From contig DATGYC010000107.1 in assembly GCA_035298385.1 (NCBI GenBank), positions 1-12,541 on the forward strand: 12,541 nt of DNA, given 5' to 3'. A model generated the notes under the pieces. It did no database searches, was not told the origin of the DNA, and saw only the letters and a list, made by a program, of their open reading frames with translations. Origin of the DNA: DATGYC01 sp035298385 (GTDB lineage Bacteria; Bacillota; Sulfobacillia; Symbiobacteriales; Symbiobacteriaceae). Both the position numbers and the translations under genes were made by a program. This document shows positions 5,766-12,054 of the stretch, one piece after another; position 1 is the first letter of the stretch, and each line of letters opens with the position of its first letter.

Positions 5766-6671
5766 CTAGGGCTCCCCGCGGGCACGCTGCGGCTGGTAGG
5801 GATTCACATGAACGATCGCGTCCCGCACGTCCATCTGCTCCCGCAGGAGCCGTCGGACCCGCCCGGCGATCTGGTGCCCCTCGTCGACCGTGAGATGCCC
5901 ATCGACCCCGATCTTGCACTCCACGTAGATCGATCCGCCCACCTGCCGCGAGCGGATCCCGTCGAGGGCCTGAACGCCCTCAGCCCCCCGGATGATCCGT
6001 TCGATCTGTTGGGTTACGGCAGCCGGCGGTGCCGGATCCATCAGAGTATTGATCGACCCAATATAGAGCGTAACGCCCATCCGCAGAATCAGAATCGCCA
6101 CGACTAGCGCCATCACGGGGTCGAGGATCGGCAGGCCGAACGCCCCCCCTAGGGCGCCCACCAGAGCCGCCCCCGAGGCGAAGACGTCGCCCCGCTGATT
6201 CTGGGCATCAGCGATCAGCGCCTGGTTCTCCACCCGGCGCCCGACCGAGGTCAGGAAGCGAGCCAGCACCTCCTTGACCACGACCGCCCCGAGTGAGACC
6301 CAGATCGCCGCCGGGCCGATGGGGCTAAACTCCCCCCCGCGCAGAGCCTGCAACGCCCCGACCCCTGTGGCGATGCCGGTCCCCATCACGAGAAGCCCGA
6401 CTACCTTAGCCGCGACAGCCTCGGCCTTCTCATGCCCGAACTGATGGTCTTCGTCCGGGGGGCGGGCAGCGATCTGACTCCCGCCAAGCACGACGAGTGA
6501 GGCGAAGATATCCGTCCCCGAGTTGGCCGCATCAGCCAGAACGGCGGTCGAGCCCGACGCCAAGCCTGCAATAACCCGGGCGACGGTCAGGACCACGTTG
6601 ATCAGAATCGTCAGCAGGCTGGCCCGGCGAGCGATCGCCGCCCGCTCGGCCGGCGCAAGATTGGCGGACAG
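5766..6671 (-). CDS. Cation diffusion facilitator transporter, MneP/MneS-like, probable CTG start
   Basis: A polytopic inner-membrane metal/proton antiporter that exports divalent cations. It is 301 aa from CTG 6671. The N-terminal half has about six membrane segments, and the C-terminal cytoplasmic domain begins near residue 213. The second helix reads LADAANSGTDIFAS with N50-x3-D54, and a later helix reads DAQNQRGDVFAS with N158-x3-D162, so Asn replaces the His or Asp of classical zinc CDFs. Together with RPPDEDHQFGHEKAEA (70-85) this resembles Gram-positive manganese exporters, but the substrate is inference. Start: the first ATG/GTG-type codon in frame (GTG 6596) falls inside the first membrane helix. 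AAGGAGG (6680-6686) lies 8 nt before an in-frame CTG at 6671, which restores the expected N-terminus. No clear promoter was found. It precedes yajQ by 77 bases without a visible terminator. Confidence 0.88.
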   Translation of the reverse strand: MSANLAPAERAAIARRASLLTILINVVLTVARVIAGLASGSTAVLADAANSGTDIFASLVVLGGSQIAARPPDEDHQFGHEKAEAVAAKVVGLLVMGTGIATGVGALQALRGGEFSPIGPAAIWVSLGAVVVKEVLARFLTSVGRRVENQALIADAQNQRGDVFASGAALVGALGGAFGLPILDPVMALVVAILILRMGVTLYIGSINTLMDPAPPAAVTQQIERIIRGAEGVQALDGIRSRQVGGSIYVECKIGVDGHLTVDEGHQIAGRVRRLLREQMDVRDAIVHVNPYQPQRARGEP

Positions 6672-6789
6672 CGCTGGTCCCTCCTTGAGAACAGATGGCG
6701 CTAGTCTGCCCCTGCAATCGAACGAGCAAGCAGGAGATGCACCCTTCTATCCGGAATAGGGAATCTTTGGTAGAAAGGGGTGGTTTTGC

Positions 6790-7563
6790 GTGCGAAACCG
6801 TAAGGTGGTACGACTGTTGGGCGCCCTGCTCGTGATCGTCGGACTTGGTTTGGGCGCCGTCACCCCCGGCGCCTACGTCGGCCTGGTCGGCCTATTCCTG
6901 GGACTGGCGGCCCTGCTCCTCCTCCTGCGCGGGCGCCCTGCCCACCTGCTCCCCTGGGCGGGCGCGGCCCTACTCGCCGTCGCCCTTCAAGCCTTCGGCC
7001 CCCTCCCCGGCATCGCCCTGGGTGGCGGCACCGGCCTGCTGCTCTGGAGGAACCGGGCTCACCTGCTCCCGGCTCGCCTCCCGCGGAGGCGGCTGCTCCT
7101 CGTTGGCCTGACGTTGGCGCTGATCGGCCTCTTCCTCCCCTGGAGGGCGACAACGGGGAGCTTCGTCAGTGGGTATGCCCACCAACTTGCTCCGCTTACC
7201 GGTGAACCACACTCCGTCTATGATCCGCTTGCAACCTGGGTACCGGCTGATCAAGAGCCCGGGCGCCAGTTGCTCGGTAGCCTGCTTCCCTTACTTGCCT
7301 GGTGCGCTCTCCTTTACCTGGCCGTTGGGCGCCCCGCTCAACTTCGTCGGCTCGGGCCACCGCTCTGGCTCGTCCTCGTAGCCTGGTGGCTCCTGCAACA
7401 CTCGATTCTGCTGGGCAGCCTGCTCTACCTGAGCGGGACAGGCCTCGTAGGGCTGTCCCTGATCCGGTTGGGCGCCGCCCGCCCTAAAGGTGCTACGACG
7501 CCTGCTCCAGGTCTGAGAGACGCCCTTCATCGGTGTGGGGAATCCTGCGATTGGGAAGGCTAA
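6790..7563 (+). CDS. Polytopic membrane protein, function unknown
   Basis: A 257-aa protein not recognised as any family. It has a positive start (MRNRKVVR) and about seven hydrophobic segments, roughly at 8-26, 28-46, 54-70, 74-86, 102-118, 163-183 and 190-226. A soluble loop of about 40 residues (about 120-160) contains GEPHSVYDPLATW. The C-terminus is short and hydrophilic, with two Cys near the end (HRCGESCDWEG). Start GTG 6790 follows AAAGGGGTGG (about 6774-6783), consistent with the plus-strand ribosome-site style here. It diverges from the transporter gene, and no confident promoter was identified in 6690-6780. The next gene starts 50 bases after its stop and may be co-transcribed. Composition is dominated by Leu, Gly and Ala, so weak database matches would not mean much. 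Confidence 0.78.
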   Translation: MRNRKVVRLLGALLVIVGLGLGAVTPGAYVGLVGLFLGLAALLLLLRGRPAHLLPWAGAALLAVALQAFGPLPGIALGGGTGLLLWRNRAHLLPARLPRRRLLLVGLTLALIGLFLPWRATTGSFVSGYAHQLAPLTGEPHSVYDPLATWVPADQEPGRQLLGSLLPLLAWCALLYLAVGRPAQLRRLGPPLWLVLVAWWLLQHSILLGSLLYLSGTGLVGLSLIRLGAARPKGATTPAPGLRDALHRCGESCDWEG

Positions 7564-7612
7564 GGATGCTCCGGTAGATCCGAGACAACCGAACGCTGGA
7601 GGGATGCAAGCC

Positions 7613-7801
7613 GTGCCGAACGTAAATCTCCCGCCCGATGTCGAGCATCAGGTTCATGAATGGGAAGTTCAGCAGCGCTTCAACCCGATCGAGACGGAGA
7701 AGGTGGAGGGTAACCTCCGGATGACCAAGATCCGGCGGATCGTCCCGATCACCCAGTTCTACTACTCGCAGTTCCACAATCGGCGTCCGGATCACATGTA
7801 G
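7613..7801 (+). CDS. Conserved-looking 62-aa protein, function unknown
   Basis: An unrecognised small protein of 62 aa, hydrophilic, with no membrane segment, Cys or signal peptide. The N-terminal half is acidic and probably helical (VEHQVHEWEVQQRF); the C-terminal half is basic and aromatic (MTKIRRIVPITQFYYSQFHNRR). The GTG at 7613 has GGAGGG (7598-7603) at a 9-nt spacer and is preferred. An ATG at 7604 sits against the ribosome site, and a GTG at 7535 would overlap the end of the membrane-protein gene. Ordinary codon use and the strong ribosome site support a real gene. It lies 50 bases after the membrane protein and just before a terminator hairpin, so the two may form a short operon. Confidence 0.65.
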   Translation: MPNVNLPPDVEHQVHEWEVQQRFNPIETEKVEGNLRMTKIRRIVPITQFYYSQFHNRRPDHM

Positions 7802-7806
7802 GAGCG

Positions 7807-7838
7807 AGGGCGGGCGCCGCACGATGGGCGCTCGCCCT
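7807..7838 (+). terminator. Terminator after the 62-aa gene
   Basis: A 12-bp stem (AGGGCGGGCGCC at 7807-7818 with 7827-7838, one G-T pair) and an 8-nt loop, then TCTTGT. The U-tract is weak but the stem is very stable, and it lies 6 bases after the stop codon. Confidence 0.65.
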
Positions 7839-7891
7839 TCTTGTGCCGCCTCGGCCCGCCTTCGCATAGCGTAGAGCCGGAGGTGGCACGC

Positions 7892-8731
7892 GTGGCCGTC
7901 ATCCCCCTCTACCGGGACCTGCTCAGACTGCACGAGGCGGCGCCGCACCAGTTCGGCGCCCTCGCCTGCCAGACCTACCCGACCTTCTTCAGCGGGCTCT
8001 GGGAGACCTACGGCTCGGATCTCTTCGGCCCCTCTCTGCCACGGTCGCTTCAAGCGGCGGGTCCCTCTCTAGCGGGCGCCCTGCAAGCAGCGACTCACCT
8101 TGGGCTCGAGGAGCGCGCAGCGACGCTACTCGCCCAGTCGGCTGCGCTCCTGCCGGGCCCCTCCCCGGATTGCTACCTGGGAACGCTCCTCTTCACCGGA
8201 CCGGCCGCCACGGTCGGCATAGGGGGCGCCCCGGTGGTCGTCGTGGGGATGGAGCGCTTCACAGCCCACCCGCCAGTCGGTGGCCCCAAACAGTACTATC
8301 ATCCCGCTGAACTGGCGGAGATGATCCCCCATGAGGCGGCCCACGTCGCCCGCGGGGGCGCCCTCCATCTGCCGATGAGCCCACGGGGCCTCTCGCTTCT
8401 GGAGATGTGCATGCTGGAGGGGACGGCGCTCCACTTCGCCGACTCCCTGGTCGGCCGTCAGACCCTGGCGACCTTCATGCCGGCGGAGCGCATCGCCTGG
8501 CATGAGTCGAACCGGGAGCCGATTCGCCAGTGGGTCCAGGGGCACTGGCGGAAGAGCGGATTCCCGACCTTCAAGCGCTACTTCGGTAGCGAGGCCGACC
8601 TCTCGGGCTACTGGATCGGCTACGACCTCTGCCGGCGGTATCTGGAGGCATGCGGACAGGCAGCGCTGGGTGCGTTGATTACGATGCCCAGTGCGATGGT
8701 CCTGGCCCGGTTGGGCGATCCGGCACCTTGA
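7892..8731 (+). CDS. DUF2268-like predicted zinc metalloprotease
   Basis: A 279-aa protein with the zinc-protease motif HEAAH (His147, Glu148, His151) in MIPHEAAHVARGG. About 25 residues later, LLEMCMLEGTALHFADSL contains Glu176 in an EG pair, the likely third zinc ligand (gluzincin arrangement). This spacing and the HExxHxxR context match DUF2268, a predicted Zn-dependent protease family of poorly known function. No signal peptide or membrane segment is visible, so the product is predicted to be cytoplasmic. Start GTG 7892 follows GGAGGTGG (7879-7886), a near-perfect ribosome site with 8 nt from GGAGG; an in-frame upstream extension to 7841 would run into the terminator and is rejected. It ends at a TGATCA hexamer shared with the convergent acetyltransferase stop. 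Substrate unknown. Confidence 0.85.
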   Translation: MAVIPLYRDLLRLHEAAPHQFGALACQTYPTFFSGLWETYGSDLFGPSLPRSLQAAGPSLAGALQAATHLGLEERAATLLAQSAALLPGPSPDCYLGTLLFTGPAATVGIGGAPVVVVGMERFTAHPPVGGPKQYYHPAELAEMIPHEAAHVARGGALHLPMSPRGLSLLEMCMLEGTALHFADSLVGRQTLATFMPAERIAWHESNREPIRQWVQGHWRKSGFPTFKRYFGSEADLSGYWIGYDLCRRYLEACGQAALGALITMPSAMVLARLGDPAP

Positions 8732-9202
8732 TCAATGCGCCTCCTTCCCGAGTACATAGCGTTCCACCTGATACCCCGCCTTCAGAAACGCCCGCAACGA
8801 TGCCTGGTTATGAACTGCCACCTGCGCCGCCAGTCCGGTCACCCCAACGGAGCTTCCCCACTCCTCGGTCGCCGAGAGGAGCAGGCGGGCCATCCCGTTC
8901 CCCCGCAGTCCGGGATCGACCCAGATATCCATCACCACGCCCTCCTGGGCGCCCGTGAACGGATTGGGGGTCGGCATCAGCAGAACATAGCCACCAATCG
9001 CTGATCCATTCGTGGCGACCAGACAGGTACCACCCTGGGCGCCCAACGTCTGGGCGAACATCCGTTGCACCTGGGTGGCTAGCTGTGCGGCGGAGGCCCT
9101 GCGCGCCTCCCGCTCCATCAACTGGGCACCAGCGGTCTGTAGCGACCGCTCCATGAGCGGACTGATCTCGGTCATCTGGTAGGGCCTGACCTGCCATGCC
9201 AC
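8732..9202 (-). CDS. GNAT-family N-acetyltransferase
   Basis: A 156-aa cytoplasmic protein that transfers an acetyl group from acetyl-CoA to an unknown amine. The acetyl-CoA-binding motif A is clear: VVMDIWVDPGLRGNGMARLLL (89-109), with the pyrophosphate-gripping R100-G-N-G-M-A105. Motif B follows as AVHNQASLRAFLKAGYQ (129-145). The N-terminal third (about 1-55) is helical and less typical. GTG 9202 is the start, with GGGAGG (9211-9216) at an 8-nt spacer. It lies tail to tail with the DUF2268-like gene with no base between the stops, and I see no terminator between them, so their transcripts probably overlap. It diverges from the 113-aa unknown gene. Substrate cannot be predicted. Confidence 0.92.
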   Translation of the reverse strand: MAWQVRPYQMTEISPLMERSLQTAGAQLMEREARRASAAQLATQVQRMFAQTLGAQGGTCLVATNGSAIGGYVLLMPTPNPFTGAQEGVVMDIWVDPGLRGNGMARLLLSATEEWGSSVGVTGLAAQVAVHNQASLRAFLKAGYQVERYVLGKEAH

Positions 9203-9246
9203 CTGGATCGCCTCCCTTGCCCCTCACGCTATGCCCGCCTAAACCA

Positions 9247-9268
9247 AAACCTGCTTGACGGCAGGTTT
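9247..9268. promoter_or_regulatory. Inverted repeat flanking a -35 box
   Basis: Perfect 8-bp arms AAACCTGC (9247-9254) and GCAGGTTT (9261-9268), separated by exactly six bases that are the -35 hexamer TTGACG. A protein bound here would block the promoter of the 113-aa gene. Seen: repeat and placement. Inferred: operator function. Confidence 0.55.
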
Positions 9269-9282
9269 GCGGGGGCTATACT
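9255..9282 (+). promoter_or_regulatory. Promoter of the 113-aa gene
   Basis: TTGACG (9255-9260), 16-bp spacer, TATACT (9277-9282). The start of transcription would be near 9289, with a leader of under 20 nt that holds AGGAGG. Confidence 0.8.
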
Positions 9283-9305
9283 GGTGCCAAGAGGAGGAGA
9301 GCGCT

Positions 9306-9647
9306 GTGAATCAAGATCGGTGGGCTGCGGCCCAGGTAGAGCGCGGAAAGCCTCGCGTCTACATCCAGCAGTTCCTAGACCTCAAGATGCCGGAGGAGGC
9401 TTACCTCAAGATCGCCAAGGAACTAAACCTGGAGAAGCCGTTCGAAGAGGACGGTGCCCAGTTGGTGATGGAGACCTTCCTCGAGGATCTCGACGACAGC
9501 TCCCAGTGCGACAACGTCCACATCCAGCGGGGCGATGGCATGGTGATGCTGATGACCGTCATCTCCTTCCCCTTCAAGCAAGCGACCTATGATAAGCTCC
9601 AGGCCGCCTACGTAGCAAAGAAAGCCCTGAGCACGAGCCAGGACTAA
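9306..9647 (+). CDS. 113-aa soluble protein, function unknown
   Basis: A 113-aa acidic, soluble protein not recognised. It begins with a basic segment (VERGKPRVYIQQFLDLKMPEEAYLKIAKELNL), probably helical. An acidic stretch (FLEDLDDSSQCDN) with the only Cys comes next, then a likely beta-strand region (GMVMLMTVISFPF) and a final helix (QATYDKLQAAYVAKKAL). Start GTG 9306 follows AGGAGG (9292-9297) with an 8-nt spacer; the upstream TTG at 9255 is part of the promoter and is rejected. It has a good promoter, a possible operator and its own terminator, so it is a deliberately controlled single-gene unit. I offer no function. Confidence 0.8.
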   Translation: MNQDRWAAAQVERGKPRVYIQQFLDLKMPEEAYLKIAKELNLEKPFEEDGAQLVMETFLEDLDDSSQCDNVHIQRGDGMVMLMTVISFPFKQATYDKLQAAYVAKKALSTSQD

Positions 9648-9649
9648 AC

Positions 9650-9687
9650 GAGGACCGCCCCCCTAGGGAGCGGTCCTCTTTCCTTTT
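9650..9687 (+). terminator. Terminator of the 113-aa gene
   Basis: A 9-bp stem GAGGACCGC (9650-9658) with GCGGTCCTC (9670-9678), an 11-nt loop that may pair further, then TTTCCTTTT. It overlaps the end of the convergent DUF2203 gene, but the minus side lacks a good T-run. Confidence 0.85.
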
Positions 9688-10114
9688 ACGACTCGGATGG
9701 ATTGGGCGGATTCGACAGGGCGGGTGGGATCGGCCGGCGCCCGAGAAATCCCTCGTCCAGCCCGTGGTAGTGGCGGACCTCGCTCTCACCCGGCTGCCAG
9801 CAAAGCAGGACCTCCTGGCCGTCGATCTGGCCGAGGAAGTCGACGAGGAAGCCTTGCTTTACCTCGCCCCCAAGCTCCTTCACCTGGGTGAACTGGGCCT
9901 GCAGGAGCAGGCGGAGGAACTCAAGCTCCGCCTCGGCGCCCATGAAGGGGTCACCCTCTGGCTGACCGCCCCGGTGAGCCTCCACCTTCGCCTGCTTCAG
10001 CAAGGAGAGCTTCTCCTGGAACTCGCCATCGAGCCGCCGCAGATAGGCGATGAGCCGACTCAGTTCCGGGATCAACTCGTTCACTTCCTGTGGCGTGAAG
10101 AAGCGTTTGGTCAC
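9686..10114 (-). CDS. DUF2203 family protein
   Basis: A 142-aa cytoplasmic protein matching DUF2203. The N-terminus is TKRFFTPQEVNELIPELSRLIAYLRRL (2-28), a long helical and probably coiled region follows to about residue 85, and the diagnostic C-terminal module is GFLVDFLGQIDGQEVLLCWQPGESEVRHYHGLDEGFLGRRPI in two parts (88-109 and 110-129). The family has no established function. Start: GTG 10114 has GAGGGG (10123-10128) with an 8-nt spacer, while the ATG six codons upstream (10132) has none, so GTG is preferred. A near-consensus promoter lies at 10159-10187. The tail (130-142, Pro/Ser/Asn-rich) looks disordered. It is convergent with the 113-aa gene and overlaps its terminator. Confidence 0.9.
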   Translation of the reverse strand: MTKRFFTPQEVNELIPELSRLIAYLRRLDGEFQEKLSLLKQAKVEAHRGGQPEGDPFMGAEAELEFLRLLLQAQFTQVKELGGEVKQGFLVDFLGQIDGQEVLLCWQPGESEVRHYHGLDEGFLGRRPIPPALSNPPNPSES

Positions 10115-10158
10115 GGTTCCATCCCCTCTCATGGACGATCGAACCCGGTGTTGGCGCC

Positions 10159-10187
10159 ATTATAACCAGATTTTGGCGGGAAGTCAA
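10159..10187 (-). promoter_or_regulatory. Promoter of the DUF2203 gene
   Basis: Minus strand: TTGACT (10182-10187), 17-bp spacer, TATAAT (10159-10164). One mismatch from consensus in total. It lies about 45 bases upstream of the GTG start. Confidence 0.88.
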
Positions 10188-10302
10188 AGCATTGTTACGC
10201 TGTCAGCGAACCTGATTGGTAAGCGCAGGAAAGAGGCGTTTGCGGGCCGAAGGCGCGAGGAGTGAGGCCTTTCCAACCGACTTGATAGGGGGTTCGATAC
10301 CC

Positions 10303-10923
10303 ATGCTTCAACGGTTTTCGCTCGGTCTGGCCGCGATGGCCGGCCTGCTCTCGCTGCTCGGGTCAATGCTGGCTCCGGCCGCCGTCCGGATTCAGCCCTA
10401 CCCCGGCCTCTTTCCAGGTCCCGCAGCGCCCGGGCTGGGCTTGCCCTTCGCTGAACCCCATTGGCCCCTGACCGGCGCTCTCCTCGCTGGGCTGGTCATT
10501 GGCCTCGCCATCCACCGGGTGACCGGCGTGCTCAATGCCCTGGGGTACTCGTCAGCCGTGCTCGTTTGGGGCATGCTCTGGGGTGGAGGGTTGACAGAGC
10601 GCGGCTTGGCCGCTACGGGACTGATCGGGCTCCTGGCAGCGGTCTATGTTGCCTCCGCCGAGGTCCAGTCCAACCGCTGGCGAAGCGTGCGCATGCCCGG
10701 TCTGCTCCTTCTACTCCTACCCCATGCGCTCTGCGTACTCTTCCTGCTCGGTCAGATCGGCCTGTCGAGTCCCCTAGGCTTGACGGTTAGCATCGGGCTG
10801 ACGCACTTTGTCCTCTCGCTGCGGGGCGCCCAAACCCGACCGCTCCTGATCGCCCTCTTCCTTCTCCAGTCTGCCCTCCTCGTGCTGGGGACTGCACTCT
10901 TTCCCCTGCTACCGGGGTGGTAG
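10303..10923 (+). CDS. Polytopic membrane protein, function unknown
   Basis: A 206-aa Leu/Gly-rich membrane protein, not recognised. About six hydrophobic segments are visible: near 5-24, 55-72, 80-96, 105-120, 130-150 and 155-205 (the last probably two helices). Residues 26-52 are a Pro/Gly-rich external-looking loop (YPGLFPGPAAPGLGLPF). ATG 10303 follows AGGGGG (10287-10292) at a 10-nt spacer. An in-frame TTG at 10216 would add a hydrophilic 29-residue head with no ribosome site and is rejected. A 6-bp hairpin (10908-10924) covers the stop codon but has no T-run, so read-through into the DHPS-like gene 96 bases on is possible. No confident promoter was seen in 10190-10290. Confidence 0.78.
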   Translation: MLQRFSLGLAAMAGLLSLLGSMLAPAAVRIQPYPGLFPGPAAPGLGLPFAEPHWPLTGALLAGLVIGLAIHRVTGVLNALGYSSAVLVWGMLWGGGLTERGLAATGLIGLLAAVYVASAEVQSNRWRSVRMPGLLLLLLPHALCVLFLLGQIGLSSPLGLTVSIGLTHFVLSLRGAQTRPLLIALFLLQSALLVLGTALFPLLPGW

Positions 10924-11019
10924 CCCGAACACCGGCACGAGCAGGCCACGTCCAGATGACCGTAACGCCGCTGCCACGATCTTCGTCCCAATAGAAGCGC
11001 TAGCGCCCGAGGTGGTCCA

Positions 11020-12054
11020 ATGAACGACGCGTCCCCCGCCTACCGTGCCCACTTGTTGAGGGTGGACGGGCTGGCCGATCTCGCAGCTCTGCTGAGCGAC
11101 TTGGCAGTCGATCGTGGTGGCATCAACATCATGGCCGCCAAGGGCGTCCTCCGCCTGATCCGGATCGAGCAACTCCCGACCGCAGCCGCCAACATCATCA
11201 AGCAGGAGGCCCTTGCCCGGGGTGGCGACTTAGCTACGCCCTGGACAGCCGCTGCCTTTGAGGCCCCGTTCGTCGATGTGATCCTGATCGGCTCGGTGAC
11301 GACGCTCCGCTCCCTGGTCAGCAAGCTCTACCGGCAGCCGGCCTTCGATCTGCCGAGGATCGCCGCTAGCATCCAACAGGTCCTCGTTCATACCACCCCG
11401 GGCTACCTCCCGGTGGCTCCGCAACCAAAACGGCAAGGCGTCGTCGTCGAGGAGACTCTGGACGACCTGGTCGGAGGCAGGATCCCGCTTCAGCCCGGTA
11501 CGAACCGGGCGCCGGGAGTGCCAGCCTCCGCCCTCGACTGGCCGTGGCGGGAGCGGACGCTCCTGGTCTGCCCCGGCTTTCGCCCCGAGCGAGAAGGGCT
11601 CGCCAGCGGCGGCGCCCCGGGAGACGACCTCCTACTGGTGCCCCATAGACTATCCAGAGAAGAATGGGCTGCCCTTCCGCCGGATCGGCCACTCCTCCTG
11701 CGCCATGAGGGCCCCGCTGCGCTTCGGGAACTCTGGCAGGGCCTTTGGACCGCCCTCGATCGGGCCGCAAGTAGCGGAGTCGCCCTGGAGCGTCTCCTGC
11801 TCGACCCAGGCCTCGACCGGGAGAAGGAGGCGAGCGTCGCCCTCCAGGTGACCCGCCGCCTGACTGAGCTGACCTCCTTTGGCCGACCGCTCTTATGGTC
11901 ATTCGGGCCGGGACTTGATTCGCTCGCCGCCCTCACCCTGGCGGTGGAGCGGGGCGCCCACGGTCTGCACGCGCCATTTGACCCGCGCCTCCCCGACTGG
12001 ATTGCAACGGTGGATCGTCTTCTTCGATCCACCCCTGAAGGAAAGGATGAATGA
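11020..12054 (+). CDS. Degenerate dihydropteroate synthase-like protein
   Basis: A 344-aa protein that I read as a reduced DHPS (FolP) homologue. Residues 39-122 (LRLIRIEQLPTAAANIIKQEALARGGDLA and onward to LYRQPAFDLPRIA) resemble the N-terminal extension found on DHPS of some Firmicutes and Chloroflexi. Residues 178-198 (ERTLLVCPG to GLASGG) sit where TLVMGILNVTPDSFSDGG should be, but Asn and the NVTPDS core are gone. RPLLLRHEGP (223-232) recalls the PLVLMHMRG strand. LLLDPGLDREKE (259-270) keeps DPG and the Lys of DPGxGFGKT. WSFGPG replaces the SRK motif, and RGAHGLHAPFD (311-321) recalls GAxIVRVHD. About half of the barrel is missing. Start ATG 11020 follows GAGGTGG. The 3' end overlaps folE by 4 bp (ATGA), which implies translational coupling. 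It may be a pseudoenzyme, a folate-pathway accessory protein or an altered enzyme. Confidence 0.75.
   Translation: MNDASPAYRAHLLRVDGLADLAALLSDLAVDRGGINIMAAKGVLRLIRIEQLPTAAANIIKQEALARGGDLATPWTAAAFEAPFVDVILIGSVTTLRSLVSKLYRQPAFDLPRIAASIQQVLVHTTPGYLPVAPQPKRQGVVVEETLDDLVGGRIPLQPGTNRAPGVPASALDWPWRERTLLVCPGFRPEREGLASGGAPGDDLLLVPHRLSREEWAALPPDRPLLLRHEGPAALRELWQGLWTALDRAASSGVALERLLLDPGLDREKEASVALQVTRRLTELTSFGRPLLWSFGPGLDSLAALTLAVERGAHGLHAPFDPRLPDWIATVDRLLRSTPEGKDE

Noticed and set aside
7493..8053. 186-codon minus-strand frame across the 62-aa gene and the start of the HExxH gene
   Set aside because: It crosses a terminator and two plus-strand ribosome sites; no domain visible.
10216..10302. Extended TTG start of the second membrane protein
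   Set aside because: Adds a hydrophilic head with no ribosome site; ATG 10303 begins directly before the first membrane helix.
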